A DNA stretch of 6,582 bases from the NCBI GenBank assembly GCA_046292345.1, contig JBKBRC010000080.1:1-6582 (forward strand). Direction: 5' to 3'. The DNA is from JBKBRC01 sp046292345 (GTDB taxonomy: Bacteria > Bacteroidota > Rhodothermia > Rhodothermales > Rubricoccaceae). The position numbers were made by a program, and so were the translations under genes. The notes below the pieces were generated by a model, which worked only from the letters and a program-made list of their open reading frames with translations, ran no database searches and was not told the origin of the DNA. This document shows positions 1 through 5,178 of this stretch, one piece after another. Numbering within the stretch: position 1 is the stretch's first letter; every line of letters begins with the position of its first letter.

Positions 1-447
1 CGGCGCCGGCGCGGGTGGCGCTGCGGCGGGCTCGGGCGCTGCGGCGGGCTCGGGCGCTGCGGCGGGCTCGGGCGCTGCGGCACGCGCTGCGGCGGGCTCG
101 GGCGCTGCGGCACGCGCTGCGTCTTTGCGTGCGCTCTTTTCGCGCGCGGCGACCTCTTCGCGCTCGGCCTCGGCCTGCTCCGCCTCGATCTGCGCGCGGA
201 GCTCCTGGACGCGCGCCTTGGCTTCAGCGTCGGTGGCGTAGCTCTCGAGGAGCGCCGCGTACATCTCGGGCGAGAGGCGCGCGTTGACGTCGCCGGCGGC
301 GAGCTTGCTGTCCAGCGCGAAGCCCTTCTCGCGGAGCGCGTCTACGAGGGTGTCGGCGGCCACCGCGTTGTTGAGTTCGCGGATGACCTGGAAGAGACGA
401 ACGCTCTTGGGCTTGGAGGAACGAGCCGGTCGCGTCGACGTGGGCAT
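1..447 (-). CDS. infB: Translation initiation factor IF-2, N-terminal part (runs off the window)
   Basis: IF-2 is the GTPase that places initiator fMet-tRNA on the 30S subunit and promotes subunit joining. Only the first 149 codons are present, running from an ATG at 447 to the window edge, so the GTPase domain lies outside. Residues 15-65 read SVRLFQVIRELN..., then an A/D-T-L-V-D-A-L-R-E-K-G-F stretch and LSPEMYAALLE. This is the pattern of the small helical IF-2 N-terminal domain (basic segment, RLF-x-V-x-REL, TLV-x-x-L-x-x-KGF, L-x-x-EMY). Residues 70-110 form a charged, probably coiled helix rich in Glu, Ala and Arg. From 111 the protein becomes an Ala/Pro/Glu linker of AAAPEP hexads, as expected of the variable linker before the G domain. 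It follows nusA on the same strand after 186 nt. No Shine-Dalgarno sequence precedes the ATG. The identification rests on the N-domain plus the rimP-nusA-infB order. Confidence 0.9.
   Translation of the reverse strand, partial: MPTSTRPARSSKPKSVRLFQVIRELNNAVAADTLVDALREKGFALDSKLAAGDVNARLSPEMYAALLESYATDAEAKARVQELRAQIEAEQAEAEREEVAAREKSARKDAARAAAPEPAAARAAAPEPAAAPEPAAAPEPAAAPPAPAP
21..116 (-). repeat. 18-bp/12-bp tandem repeat coding the IF-2 Ala-Pro-Glu linker
   Basis: The plus-strand unit ctgcggcgggctcgggcg occurs at 21-38, 39-56, 57-74 and 87-104. A 12-bp variant, ctgcggcacgcg, follows the third copy (75-86) and the fourth (105-116). Both units are multiples of three, so the infB frame is kept and the array encodes AAAPEP hexads interrupted by Ala-Ala-Arg. 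This looks like in-frame slippage within a flexible linker. It has no spacers and is not a CRISPR. Confidence 0.9.
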
Positions 448-484
448 ACGGGAGGCGTTGGTGCAGGAGGTGCCGGGCGTGGCA

Positions 485-492
485 CGAAAGTA
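485..492 (-). promoter_or_regulatory. Possible infB-proximal promoter (-7 like box)
   Basis: On the minus strand this reads TACTTTCG, one mismatch from the Bacteroidota -7 consensus TAnnTTTG. It lies 37 nt upstream of the infB ATG, giving a leader of about 30 nt. I see no TTG-type -33 element at the right spacing, and infB may simply be transcribed through from rimP-nusA, so this is only a candidate. Confidence 0.25.
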
Positions 493-583
493 CGGTGTGG
501 GGCGGCGGCCCCGGGCGCGAACGCCCTGTGGAAGTTGGTCTGTCGGTTGGAACCCTCAGCCGGCGAGCCGTTCCGCTGCCGGC

Positions 584-640
584 CGAGGATTCACGTCAGG
601 CGCGAGGATTCACGTCAGGCGCGAGGATTCACGTCAGGCC
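584..640. repeat. Three tandem copies of a 19-bp repeat overlapping the nusA stop codon
   Basis: The plus-strand unit cgaggattcacgtcaggcg occupies 584-602 and 603-621 exactly, and 622-640 with one mismatch in the last base. The third copy contains the nusA stop codon (TGA, complement of 634-636) and the last sense codon. The other two copies lie in the nusA-infB intergenic region. On the minus strand each unit carries TGACGTGA. A 19-bp unit is not a multiple of three, but the first-met copy always supplies the stop, so changes in copy number would alter the spacer and not NusA. Confidence 0.9.
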
Positions 641-2028
641 GTGGTCAGAGGGTCCTGTTCGCCTGCGGGGGCGGAGGTTGCGCCAGCGTCGCCCGTCGGA
701 GCGTCGCCCGTCGGAGCGTCGCCCGCCGATTCCGATTCGTCGGCCGGCGCACCGATGGCGAGGGGCTCGCGGGGCGCTTCGCCGACGTCCTCGAACTCGG
801 CGCGCATGAGGAGCACGATCTTCTGCGCAGTCTCCTCAGGAATCTCGGTGCGGCGCGCCAGTTCGGGCGCCGAGAGCTCGAGCACGGCCTTGGCCGTGTC
901 GCAGCCGATGTTCTTGAGGCGGCGGAGGATCTCGGCCGGGATGGCGTCGGCGAACTCGTCGATCTCGACGTCCTCTTCGTCCGCCTTGATGTTGCGGTAC
1001 ACGTCGATCTCGTAGCCCGAGAGGCGGCTGGCGAGGCGGATGTTCTGCCCGCCGCGCCCGATGGCGAGCGAGACCTCCTCGGCCGGGACGGTCACGCGCG
1101 CGCGGGGGGGCGTCAGGTCGTCGTTGAGCTCGACGGCGATGGGCCTGGCCGGCGCGAGCGCACGCTTGATGAACTCGACCTTGTCGGCCGTCCAGGGCAC
1201 CACGTCCACGTTCTCGCCCTGAAGCTCGCGCACGACGGCGTGGATGCGCGAGCCCTTCACGCCGACGCACGCGCCGACGGGGTCGACGCGCTCGTCGTGG
1301 CTGATGACGGCCATCTTGGCCCGCTCGCCCGGCAGGCGCACGACCTTCTTGATCTCGACGATGCCGTCGTAGATTTCGGGCACCTCGAGCTCGAAGAGGC
1401 GCTCGAGGAAGACCGGCGAGGTGCGGCTGATGATCACCTGCGGGCTCTGGCCGGCATCGCGCACGACCTCCTTGACGACCGCGCGGATGATGTCGCCTTT
1501 GCGGTAGCGGTCCTTGGGGATCTGCTCCTCGCGCGGCAGCACGAGCTCGGTCTTGTTGTGAATGACGAGCACCTCCTTGCGCCGCGTCTGGTAGATCTCG
1601 CCGATGATGATCTCGCCGATGATCTCGGAGTACTCGCGGTGCGTGTTCTCCTTCTCGATGTCGCGGATGCGCTGGCGGAAGGTCTGCAGCGCCGTCTGCA
1701 CGGCGCGCCGGCCGAAGTCCTCGACGCGAATCGTCTCGCCGACCTCGTCGCCGACCTCGTAGTCCTCCTCGATCTTGAGCGCGTCCGAGAGCTCGATCTG
1801 CGTGACCGGGTCCTCGAGGGCATAGTCCTCGACGACCTCGCGCACGTGGAGGATCTGGATGTCGCCGTTGTCAGGGTTGAGGATGATCTCGAACGCGTCG
1901 TCGGCGCCGTAGCGCTTCTTGATCATCGCGCGGAACACGTCCTCGATGATCAGCTGGAGCGTGTCGCGGTCGATGTCTTTCTCGCGCGCGATCTCGGCGA
2001 ACGAGGAGACGAGGACGGTGCTCTGCAT
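634..2028 (-). CDS. nusA: Transcription termination/antitermination factor NusA
   Basis: NusA binds RNA polymerase and nascent RNA, and modulates pausing, intrinsic and Rho-dependent termination, and rRNA antitermination. The 464-residue product has the expected order. Residues 1-125 are the polymerase-binding N-terminal domain (starting near SSFAEIAREKDIDRDTL). Residues about 136-203 are an S1 domain. KH1 carries GVKGSRI at 256-262 and KH2 carries IGRGGQNIRLASRLSG at 323-338. Residues about 355-412 are a helix-hairpin-helix-like C-terminal domain (AIPAEILRRLKNIG, then a T-E-I-P-E-E-T segment). The last 50 residues are low complexity, with a GDAPT repeat. The ATG at 2028 matches the family start; rimP ends 52 nt upstream and the leader is C-rich with no Shine-Dalgarno sequence. 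The stop codon lies inside a 19-bp tandem repeat. Position between rimP and infB is the classic arrangement. Confidence 0.97.
   Translation of the reverse strand: MQSTVLVSSFAEIAREKDIDRDTLQLIIEDVFRAMIKKRYGADDAFEIILNPDNGDIQILHVREVVEDYALEDPVTQIELSDALKIEEDYEVGDEVGETIRVEDFGRRAVQTALQTFRQRIRDIEKENTHREYSEIIGEIIIGEIYQTRRKEVLVIHNKTELVLPREEQIPKDRYRKGDIIRAVVKEVVRDAGQSPQVIISRTSPVFLERLFELEVPEIYDGIVEIKKVVRLPGERAKMAVISHDERVDPVGACVGVKGSRIHAVVRELQGENVDVVPWTADKVEFIKRALAPARPIAVELNDDLTPPRARVTVPAEEVSLAIGRGGQNIRLASRLSGYEIDVYRNIKADEEDVEIDEFADAIPAEILRRLKNIGCDTAKAVLELSAPELARRTEIPEETAQKIVLLMRAEFEDVGEAPREPLAIGAPADESESAGDAPTGDAPTGDAGATSAPAGEQDPLTTA
686..730 (-). repeat. 15-bp tandem repeat coding GDAPT units in the NusA tail
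   Basis: The plus-strand unit gcgtcgcccgtcgga is present at 686-700 and 701-715 exactly, and at 716-730 with two changes. It encodes GDAPT-GDAPT-GDA at residues 436-448 of NusA, in the variable acidic tail beyond the last folded domain. The unit is a multiple of three, so copy-number change would only lengthen or shorten the tail. Confidence 0.88.
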
Positions 2029-2080
2029 GGGGGTTCGGGCGTGGGAGAAAGGCGGGACGGGCGCGGCGTGGGAGGCGGGC

Positions 2081-2596
2081 TCACCAGGGCAGCACTACGC
2101 GCGCCTCGCGGATGGCGTCGTAGGGAATCAAGAGCGGCTCGGCCGCGCCCTCGGGCTGGAGCGCGAGGCCGGTGTCGGAGGCATCGAGCAGGCGCCCGGT
2201 GAGCGGCTGCGCGGGCGAGCCGCCGGGAGGCGCCTCGGAAGGCGCCGCCGCATCGGCGAGGGTAAGGCGCACGTCCCGCCCGACGAGACGGCGGTACTGG
2301 CGCGGCACGCGAACCGGCCGGTCGGCGCCCGGAGTCGTCACGTCGAGCCGGTAGCGTCCCTTGATGGGGTCTTCGGTGTCGAGCAGGAACGAGAGCCGGC
2401 GGCTGTAGGCCGCGATGTCGTCCGCGCCAGCGCCGGCGTCGGCCTCGACGGCCACCTCGACGACGCGTCCGCCAGGCCGGCCCCGCACGGCGAGGTCGAC
2501 GAGGTAGAGCGCGGAGCCCTCGAGGGCTTCCTCAGCGAGCGCGCGCAGGCGCTGCTCGAGCGAGGCATCGGCGGGCAGGCGAGGAGCGTCGGGCAC
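2081..2596 (-). CDS. rimP: Ribosome maturation factor RimP
   Basis: RimP assists 30S subunit assembly. The 171-residue protein shows the two-domain family layout. Residues about 11-95 are the alpha/beta N-terminal domain, with LYLVDLAVRGR at 30-40, a D-D-I-A-A-Y-S-R-R-L-S helix at 59-69 and the signature YRLDVTTPGADRPV at 82-95 (family form: E-V-S-S-P-G-x-D-R-P). Residues about 98-171 are the SH3-like C-terminal domain (YRRLVGRDVRLTL, then GRLLDASDTGLAL and IPYDAIREARVV). An Ala/Pro/Gly-rich insert at about 115-130 breaks that domain, which is somewhat unusual. The start is GTG at 2596; an in-frame TAG at 2612-2614 excludes a much longer protein, and no ATG lies before the conserved domain. 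It heads the rimP-nusA-infB cluster and is separated from nadB by a terminator. Confidence 0.94.
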   Translation of the reverse strand: MPDAPRLPADASLEQRLRALAEEALEGSALYLVDLAVRGRPGGRVVEVAVEADAGAGADDIAAYSRRLSFLLDTEDPIKGRYRLDVTTPGADRPVRVPRQYRRLVGRDVRLTLADAAAPSEAPPGGSPAQPLTGRLLDASDTGLALQPEGAAEPLLIPYDAIREARVVLPW

Positions 2597-2610
2597 GGAC
2601 CGGCAGGGGG

Positions 2611-2620
2611 GCTATATGAG
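2611..2620 (-). promoter_or_regulatory. Possible -10 element for the rimP-nusA-infB unit
   Basis: On the minus strand this reads CTCATATAGC, the only AT-rich hexamer between the upstream terminator and the rimP GTG. If used as a -10 element it would start transcription about 5-10 nt before the GTG, giving a very short leader. No convincing -35/-33 element is seen; the upstream position is taken up by the 14-bp repeats. The call rests on position more than on sequence. Confidence 0.25.
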
Positions 2621-2627
2621 GGAGGCT

Positions 2628-2677
2628 GTCTGCGAGCGCCCGTCTGCGAGCGCCCGTCTGCGAGCGCCCGTCTGCGG
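2628..2677. repeat. 14-bp tandem repeat (3 full copies plus 8 bp) upstream of rimP
   Basis: The plus-strand unit gtctgcgagcgccc occupies 2628-2641, 2642-2655 and 2656-2669, all identical, followed by a partial copy at 2670-2677. It fills much of the space between the intrinsic terminator and rimP. Each junction on the minus strand reads GACGGGCGC, which shares seven bases (ACGGGCG) with the 3' arm of the neighbouring terminator stem. The unit length and lack of a long open frame argue against coding. Confidence 0.9.
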
Positions 2678-2683
2678 GAGACG

Positions 2684-2712
2684 AAAAACGCCCGTTCGTG
2701 CGGAACGGGCGT
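2684..2712 (-). terminator. Rho-independent terminator downstream of nadB
   Basis: Read on the minus strand, a perfect 10-bp stem (ACGCCCGTTC / GAACGGGCGT; 2712-2703 and 2697-2688) with a 5-nt loop (2702-2698) runs directly into five T residues (2688-2684). This is a textbook intrinsic terminator for minus-strand transcription. It lies about 150 nt after the nadB stop and separates nadB from rimP. On the plus strand the hairpin is preceded by A residues and lacks a T run, so it is not bidirectional. Confidence 0.85.
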
Positions 2713-2716
2713 CGCC

Positions 2717-2834
2717 TGGCGCGGGGCGCCAAAAACAGCAGGGGACGTTGCCGCCCCCCTCGCTCGCTCCGCAGGCGGAGCGGGGTGAATATACGGGCGC
2801 CCGGCGGCCGGGCGCAACGCGGCCGCAAGGCCGC
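2717..2834. other. Cluster of four compact GC-rich hairpins after nadB
   Basis: Between the nadB stop and the terminator there are four perfect inverted repeats. They are 2819-2834 (6-bp stem, 4-nt loop), 2797-2815 (8-bp stem, 3-nt loop), 2765-2782 (8 bp, 2-nt centre, so effectively 7 bp with a 4-nt loop) and 2717-2731 (6-bp stem, 3-nt loop). In minus-strand RNA, a weaker stem near 2738-2758 is followed by a T5 run at 2735-2731 and might act as an additional terminator. The region has no convincing coding frame of its own. It may be the structured nadB 3' UTR or may contain a small RNA. Confidence 0.55.
2787..2817 (-). promoter_or_regulatory. Possible minus-strand promoter inside the nadB-rimP gap
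   Basis: The minus strand carries TTGCGC (2817-2812), then 18 nt, then TATATTC (2793-2787), the most AT-rich heptamer in the gap. The spacing fits a -35/-10 pair, although the intervening 18 nt contain most of a strong palindrome. It could start an RNA of about 100 nt ending at the terminator at 2684, or add to rimP transcription by read-through. Weak evidence. Confidence 0.22.
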
Positions 2835-2864
2835 AATCCTCGGTTTAACTGGTCTCTCGCGGCT

Positions 2865-4598
2865 TCACGCGATCCTCGCGGGCCTGGCCGGCGCCGCTTC
2901 GCCGGGCGCCTCCGGGATGGCGACCTGACGCCTCTCCGCTGCCCGCGCCGAGCGGAACGAGGGCAGGTCGGCGGTGAACGAGTAGACAGTATTGGCGCGG
3001 TAGGCCTCGCGCGTCTCCGGGTAGTCGGCCATGGTGTGCAGGCCGCGGCTCTCGCGGCGCTGCTGGGCGCACGTGACGATCAGGTGCGCGATGGCGACGA
3101 GGTTGCGCAGCTCGCACAGCTCGGCCGAGAGGCGCGTGCGCTGGTAGAACTCCTCGGTCTCGTCGGCGAGGAGCGCGATGCGGCGCGCGGCGCGCGCCAG
3201 GCGTAGCTCCGAGCGCACGATGCCCACGTAGCCCGACATCAGGCGGCGCAGTTCGTCGCGGTTGTGCGAGAGCAGCACCCACTCCTGCGCGTTCTCGGTG
3301 CCCGTCTCGTCCCAGTCCGGGATGCGCTCCTCGAACGTCACCTCGGCGGCGTGGGCGCGCGCGGGCGCGAGCGCGCGGTCGGCATAGACGAGCGCCTCGA
3401 GCAGCGAGTTGGACGCGAGGCGGTTGGCGCCGTGCAGGCCCGAGCACGTCACCTCGCCGCAGGCGAAGAGGCCCGCAATGGACGTGCGCGCGTCGCGGTC
3501 TACCAAGACGCCGCCGCACGTGTAGTGCGCCGCCGGCACGACCGGGATGGGCGCGCGCGTCATGTCGATGCCGTAGCGGAGCAGCGTCTCGTGGATGTTG
3601 GGAAAGTGCCGCGTGATCTCCTCGGGCGGGCGGTGCGAGATGTCGAGCCAGACGTGCTCCTCGCCACGCCGCTTCATCTGGTCGTCGATGGCGCGGGCGA
3701 CGATGTCGCGCGGGGCCAGCTCGGCGCGCGCGTCGTAGGCCGGCATGAAGCGCTCGCCGCCGAGGTTGCGCAGAATCCCGCCGTCGCCGCGCACGGCCTC
3801 GGTGATGAGGAATGCGCGGCCGCCGAAGTCTGCGCCGGGGAGGTAGAGGCTCGTCGGGTGGAACTGGACGAACTCCATGTTGGCCACGGCCGCGCGGGCG
3901 CGGTAGGCCATTGCGATGCCGTCGCCGGTGGCCACGGGCGGATTGGTCGTGTGGAGGTAGACCTGTCCGGCGCCGCCGGCTGCGAGGAGGGTCGCGCGCG
4001 CCAGGATCGTCTTGACGACGCCCAGCTTTGTGTCGAGCACGTAGGCGCCGTAGCAGCGGAGGCGGCCCTCGCGCCCGCGCACGTCCACGCCGAGGTGGTG
4101 CTCGGTGAGCAGGTTGACGGCGAAGTGGTACTCGTGCATTGTGATGCGCGCGTGGCGGCGCACAGCCGCCAGGAGCGCGCGCTCCACCTCGCGCCCGGTC
4201 ATGTCGGCCGCGTGCACGATGCGATTGGCCGAGTGCCCGCCCTCACGCCCGAGGTGGAGCGCGCCGTCCGGGTCGCGGTCGAACTGGGCGCCGAGGGCCA
4301 TCAGCTCGCGCACGCGCGCCGGGCCCTCGGTGACGACCATGCGCACCACGTCCTCGTCGCACAGGCCCGCGCCGGCGACGAGCGTATCCCGCACGTGGCT
4401 CTCGACGTCGTCGCCCTCATGCATGACGGCCGCGATTCCGCCCTGAGCGTAGTTCGTATTGCTCTCGGCCGACTCTTTCTTGGTAACGACGCAGACCGTG
4501 CCGTGCTCGGCGGCCTTGAGGGCAAACGAGAGGCCGGCGACGCCGCTGCCGACGACGAGGAAGTCGTAGCGCTCGCGGACGGAAGGGGAGCCTGGCAT
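2865..4598 (-). CDS. nadB: L-aspartate oxidase NadB
   Basis: NadB is a cytosolic FAD enzyme that oxidises L-aspartate to iminoaspartate, which NadA condenses with dihydroxyacetone phosphate to form quinolinate for NAD synthesis. The 577-residue protein begins with the FAD-binding VVGSGVAG motif (15-22). It continues with VVTKKESAESNTNYAQGGIAA (family Q-G-G-I-A block), GREGGHSANRIVHA (117-130), FVQFHPTSLY (243-252), ELAPRDIVARAID (293-305), PAAHYTCGGV (355-364) and LHGANRLASNSLLE (388-401). Residues E119, H247, R297, H358 and R393 fall where E. coli NadB has E121, H244, R290, H351 and R386. A helical C-terminal domain follows, then a 25-30 residue Ala/Pro/Arg-rich tail that makes it somewhat longer than the usual 530-540. 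The ATG at 4598 sits just before the FAD motif, with a C-rich leader and no Shine-Dalgarno sequence. nadA and nadC are not in this window. Confidence 0.97.
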   Translation of the reverse strand: MPGSPSVRERYDFLVVGSGVAGLSFALKAAEHGTVCVVTKKESAESNTNYAQGGIAAVMHEGDDVESHVRDTLVAGAGLCDEDVVRMVVTEGPARVRELMALGAQFDRDPDGALHLGREGGHSANRIVHAADMTGREVERALLAAVRRHARITMHEYHFAVNLLTEHHLGVDVRGREGRLRCYGAYVLDTKLGVVKTILARATLLAAGGAGQVYLHTTNPPVATGDGIAMAYRARAAVANMEFVQFHPTSLYLPGADFGGRAFLITEAVRGDGGILRNLGGERFMPAYDARAELAPRDIVARAIDDQMKRRGEEHVWLDISHRPPEEITRHFPNIHETLLRYGIDMTRAPIPVVPAAHYTCGGVLVDRDARTSIAGLFACGEVTCSGLHGANRLASNSLLEALVYADRALAPARAHAAEVTFEERIPDWDETGTENAQEWVLLSHNRDELRRLMSGYVGIVRSELRLARAARRIALLADETEEFYQRTRLSAELCELRNLVAIAHLIVTCAQQRRESRGLHTMADYPETREAYRANTVYSFTADLPSFRSARAAERRQVAIPEAPGEAAPARPARIA

Positions 4599-4620
4599 GG
4601 GGGGAGGCGAGGAGACGAGG

Positions 4621-4628
4621 CAAGATTA
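4621..4628 (-). promoter_or_regulatory. Probable nadB promoter (-7 box)
   Basis: The minus strand reads TAATCTTG, one mismatch from the Bacteroidota TAnnTTTG box, within the only AT-rich patch of the 126-nt gap. It is 22 nt from the nadB ATG, implying a leader of roughly 15 nt. A TTCGCG hexamer lies 19 nt upstream and could be a degenerate -33 element. Confidence 0.4.
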
Positions 4629-4671
4629 ACGCACGATCACGCCGAAGCGCGAACGTGCCGCGCGTCGTCTC

Positions 4672-4724
4672 ACGGCGGGCCGCCGTACAGCTCCCTGCCC
4701 TGCCGCGGCGTCTCCGCGGGACGC
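4672..4724 (-). terminator. Two small hairpins after the lipoprotein gene (possible weak terminator)
   Basis: Immediately after the lipoprotein stop codon is a stem GCGTC/GACGC (4724-4720 with 4712-4708, 7-nt loop). A second perfect 6-bp stem, ACGGCG/CGCCGT (4686-4681 with 4677-4672, 3-nt loop), follows. Neither is followed by a T run, so canonical intrinsic termination is not supported. They may mark the end of the prfB-lipoprotein transcript. Confidence 0.25.
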
Positions 4725-5141
4725 TCAGCGCGCGACGCAGCGCCCGTCCACGAGCGCCGCCTGGGGCTCCCCGACGAGCATGCAGTCCGAGACGTACTGG
4801 AACTGCGCGTTGGCGCGGCGGTCGAGCGCCGTGATCCGGGCCGCCTGCGCCTCGACCTGCGCCGCGTCGGAGGCGGTGGCCGAGTAGACGCGGTACTCGA
4901 GCGGGCCGCCGCAGGCCTTGGCCCCGACGGCCACCACGCGGCAGGCCGCCGCGTCCGAGGCCGCGGCCGTGCCGATGAGCGCGTCGAGATCGGCGGTGGC
5001 GCGGACGCGCTGCGCGCGGTAGTCCGCCTCGTCGCGGAAGGCCCCGGTCTCGGCGACGGGGGCTTCGGGCGGCGTGTCGGAGACGGGCTGCGAGCAGGCC
5101 GCGACGCCGAGCGCGGCGAAGAGGAGCAGGAGCGTGCGCAT
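4725..5141 (-). CDS. Small Cys-containing lipoprotein of unknown function
   Basis: No function is recognised. From the ATG at 5141 the product is 138 residues and opens with MRTLLLLFAALGVAAC, a short basic N-terminus, a hydrophobic helix and a lipobox (V-A-A-C, with C16 as the lipidated residue). Maturation by Lgt/LspA and membrane anchoring are therefore expected. A Pro/Glu/Ser/Thr linker (17-35) is followed by a small domain with four further cysteines (C67, C77, C120, C135), enough for two disulfides, including AKACGGPLEYRVYS and VSDCMLVGEP. The C-GGP-x-x-Y-x-x-YS and SDC patterns resemble, from memory, a family of uncharacterised secreted proteins in Bacteroidota; this is unverified. A GTG at 5171 would add ten residues (MQPLPPALTA), but the signal peptide favours the ATG. 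It starts 37 nt after the prfB stop, so co-transcription is likely, though no functional link is implied. Confidence 0.82.
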   Translation of the reverse strand: MRTLLLLFAALGVAACSQPVSDTPPEAPVAETGAFRDEADYRAQRVRATADLDALIGTAAASDAAACRVVAVGAKACGGPLEYRVYSATASDAAQVEAQAARITALDRRANAQFQYVSDCMLVGEPQAALVDGRCVAR

Positions 5142-5178
5142 GGCCGTGAGGGCTGGAGGAAGAGGCTGCACGGGGAGC

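Noticed and set aside
500..526. Hairpins with a TTCG loop between nusA and infB as a terminator
   Set aside because: The stems are only 5 bp and no T run follows on the minus strand; termination here would also cut off infB.
584..640. 19-bp direct repeats as a CRISPR array or replication iterons
   Set aside because: The copies are contiguous with no spacers, and there is no cas or replication initiator gene; the unit overlaps the end of nusA.
1595..1630. Repeated gatgatctcgccgat motif within nusA
   Set aside because: It encodes the repeated I-I-G-E-I residues at the start of the S1 domain and is explained by coding sequence.
535..2202. Long plus-strand open frame (555 codons) opposite nusA and rimP
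   Set aside because: It is antisense to two well-conserved genes and its translation is a Asp/Leu/Val/Arg-rich mirror of them; GC-rich codon use keeps the opposite frame open.
2597..2864. tRNA or other classical RNA gene in the nadB-rimP gap
   Set aside because: No cloverleaf, T-loop GTTCRA motif or CCA end is visible; the hairpins are simple short palindromes.
5142..5171. GTG at 5171 as the lipoprotein start
   Set aside because: It would put ten residues, including prolines, before a normal signal peptide that begins at the ATG at 5141.
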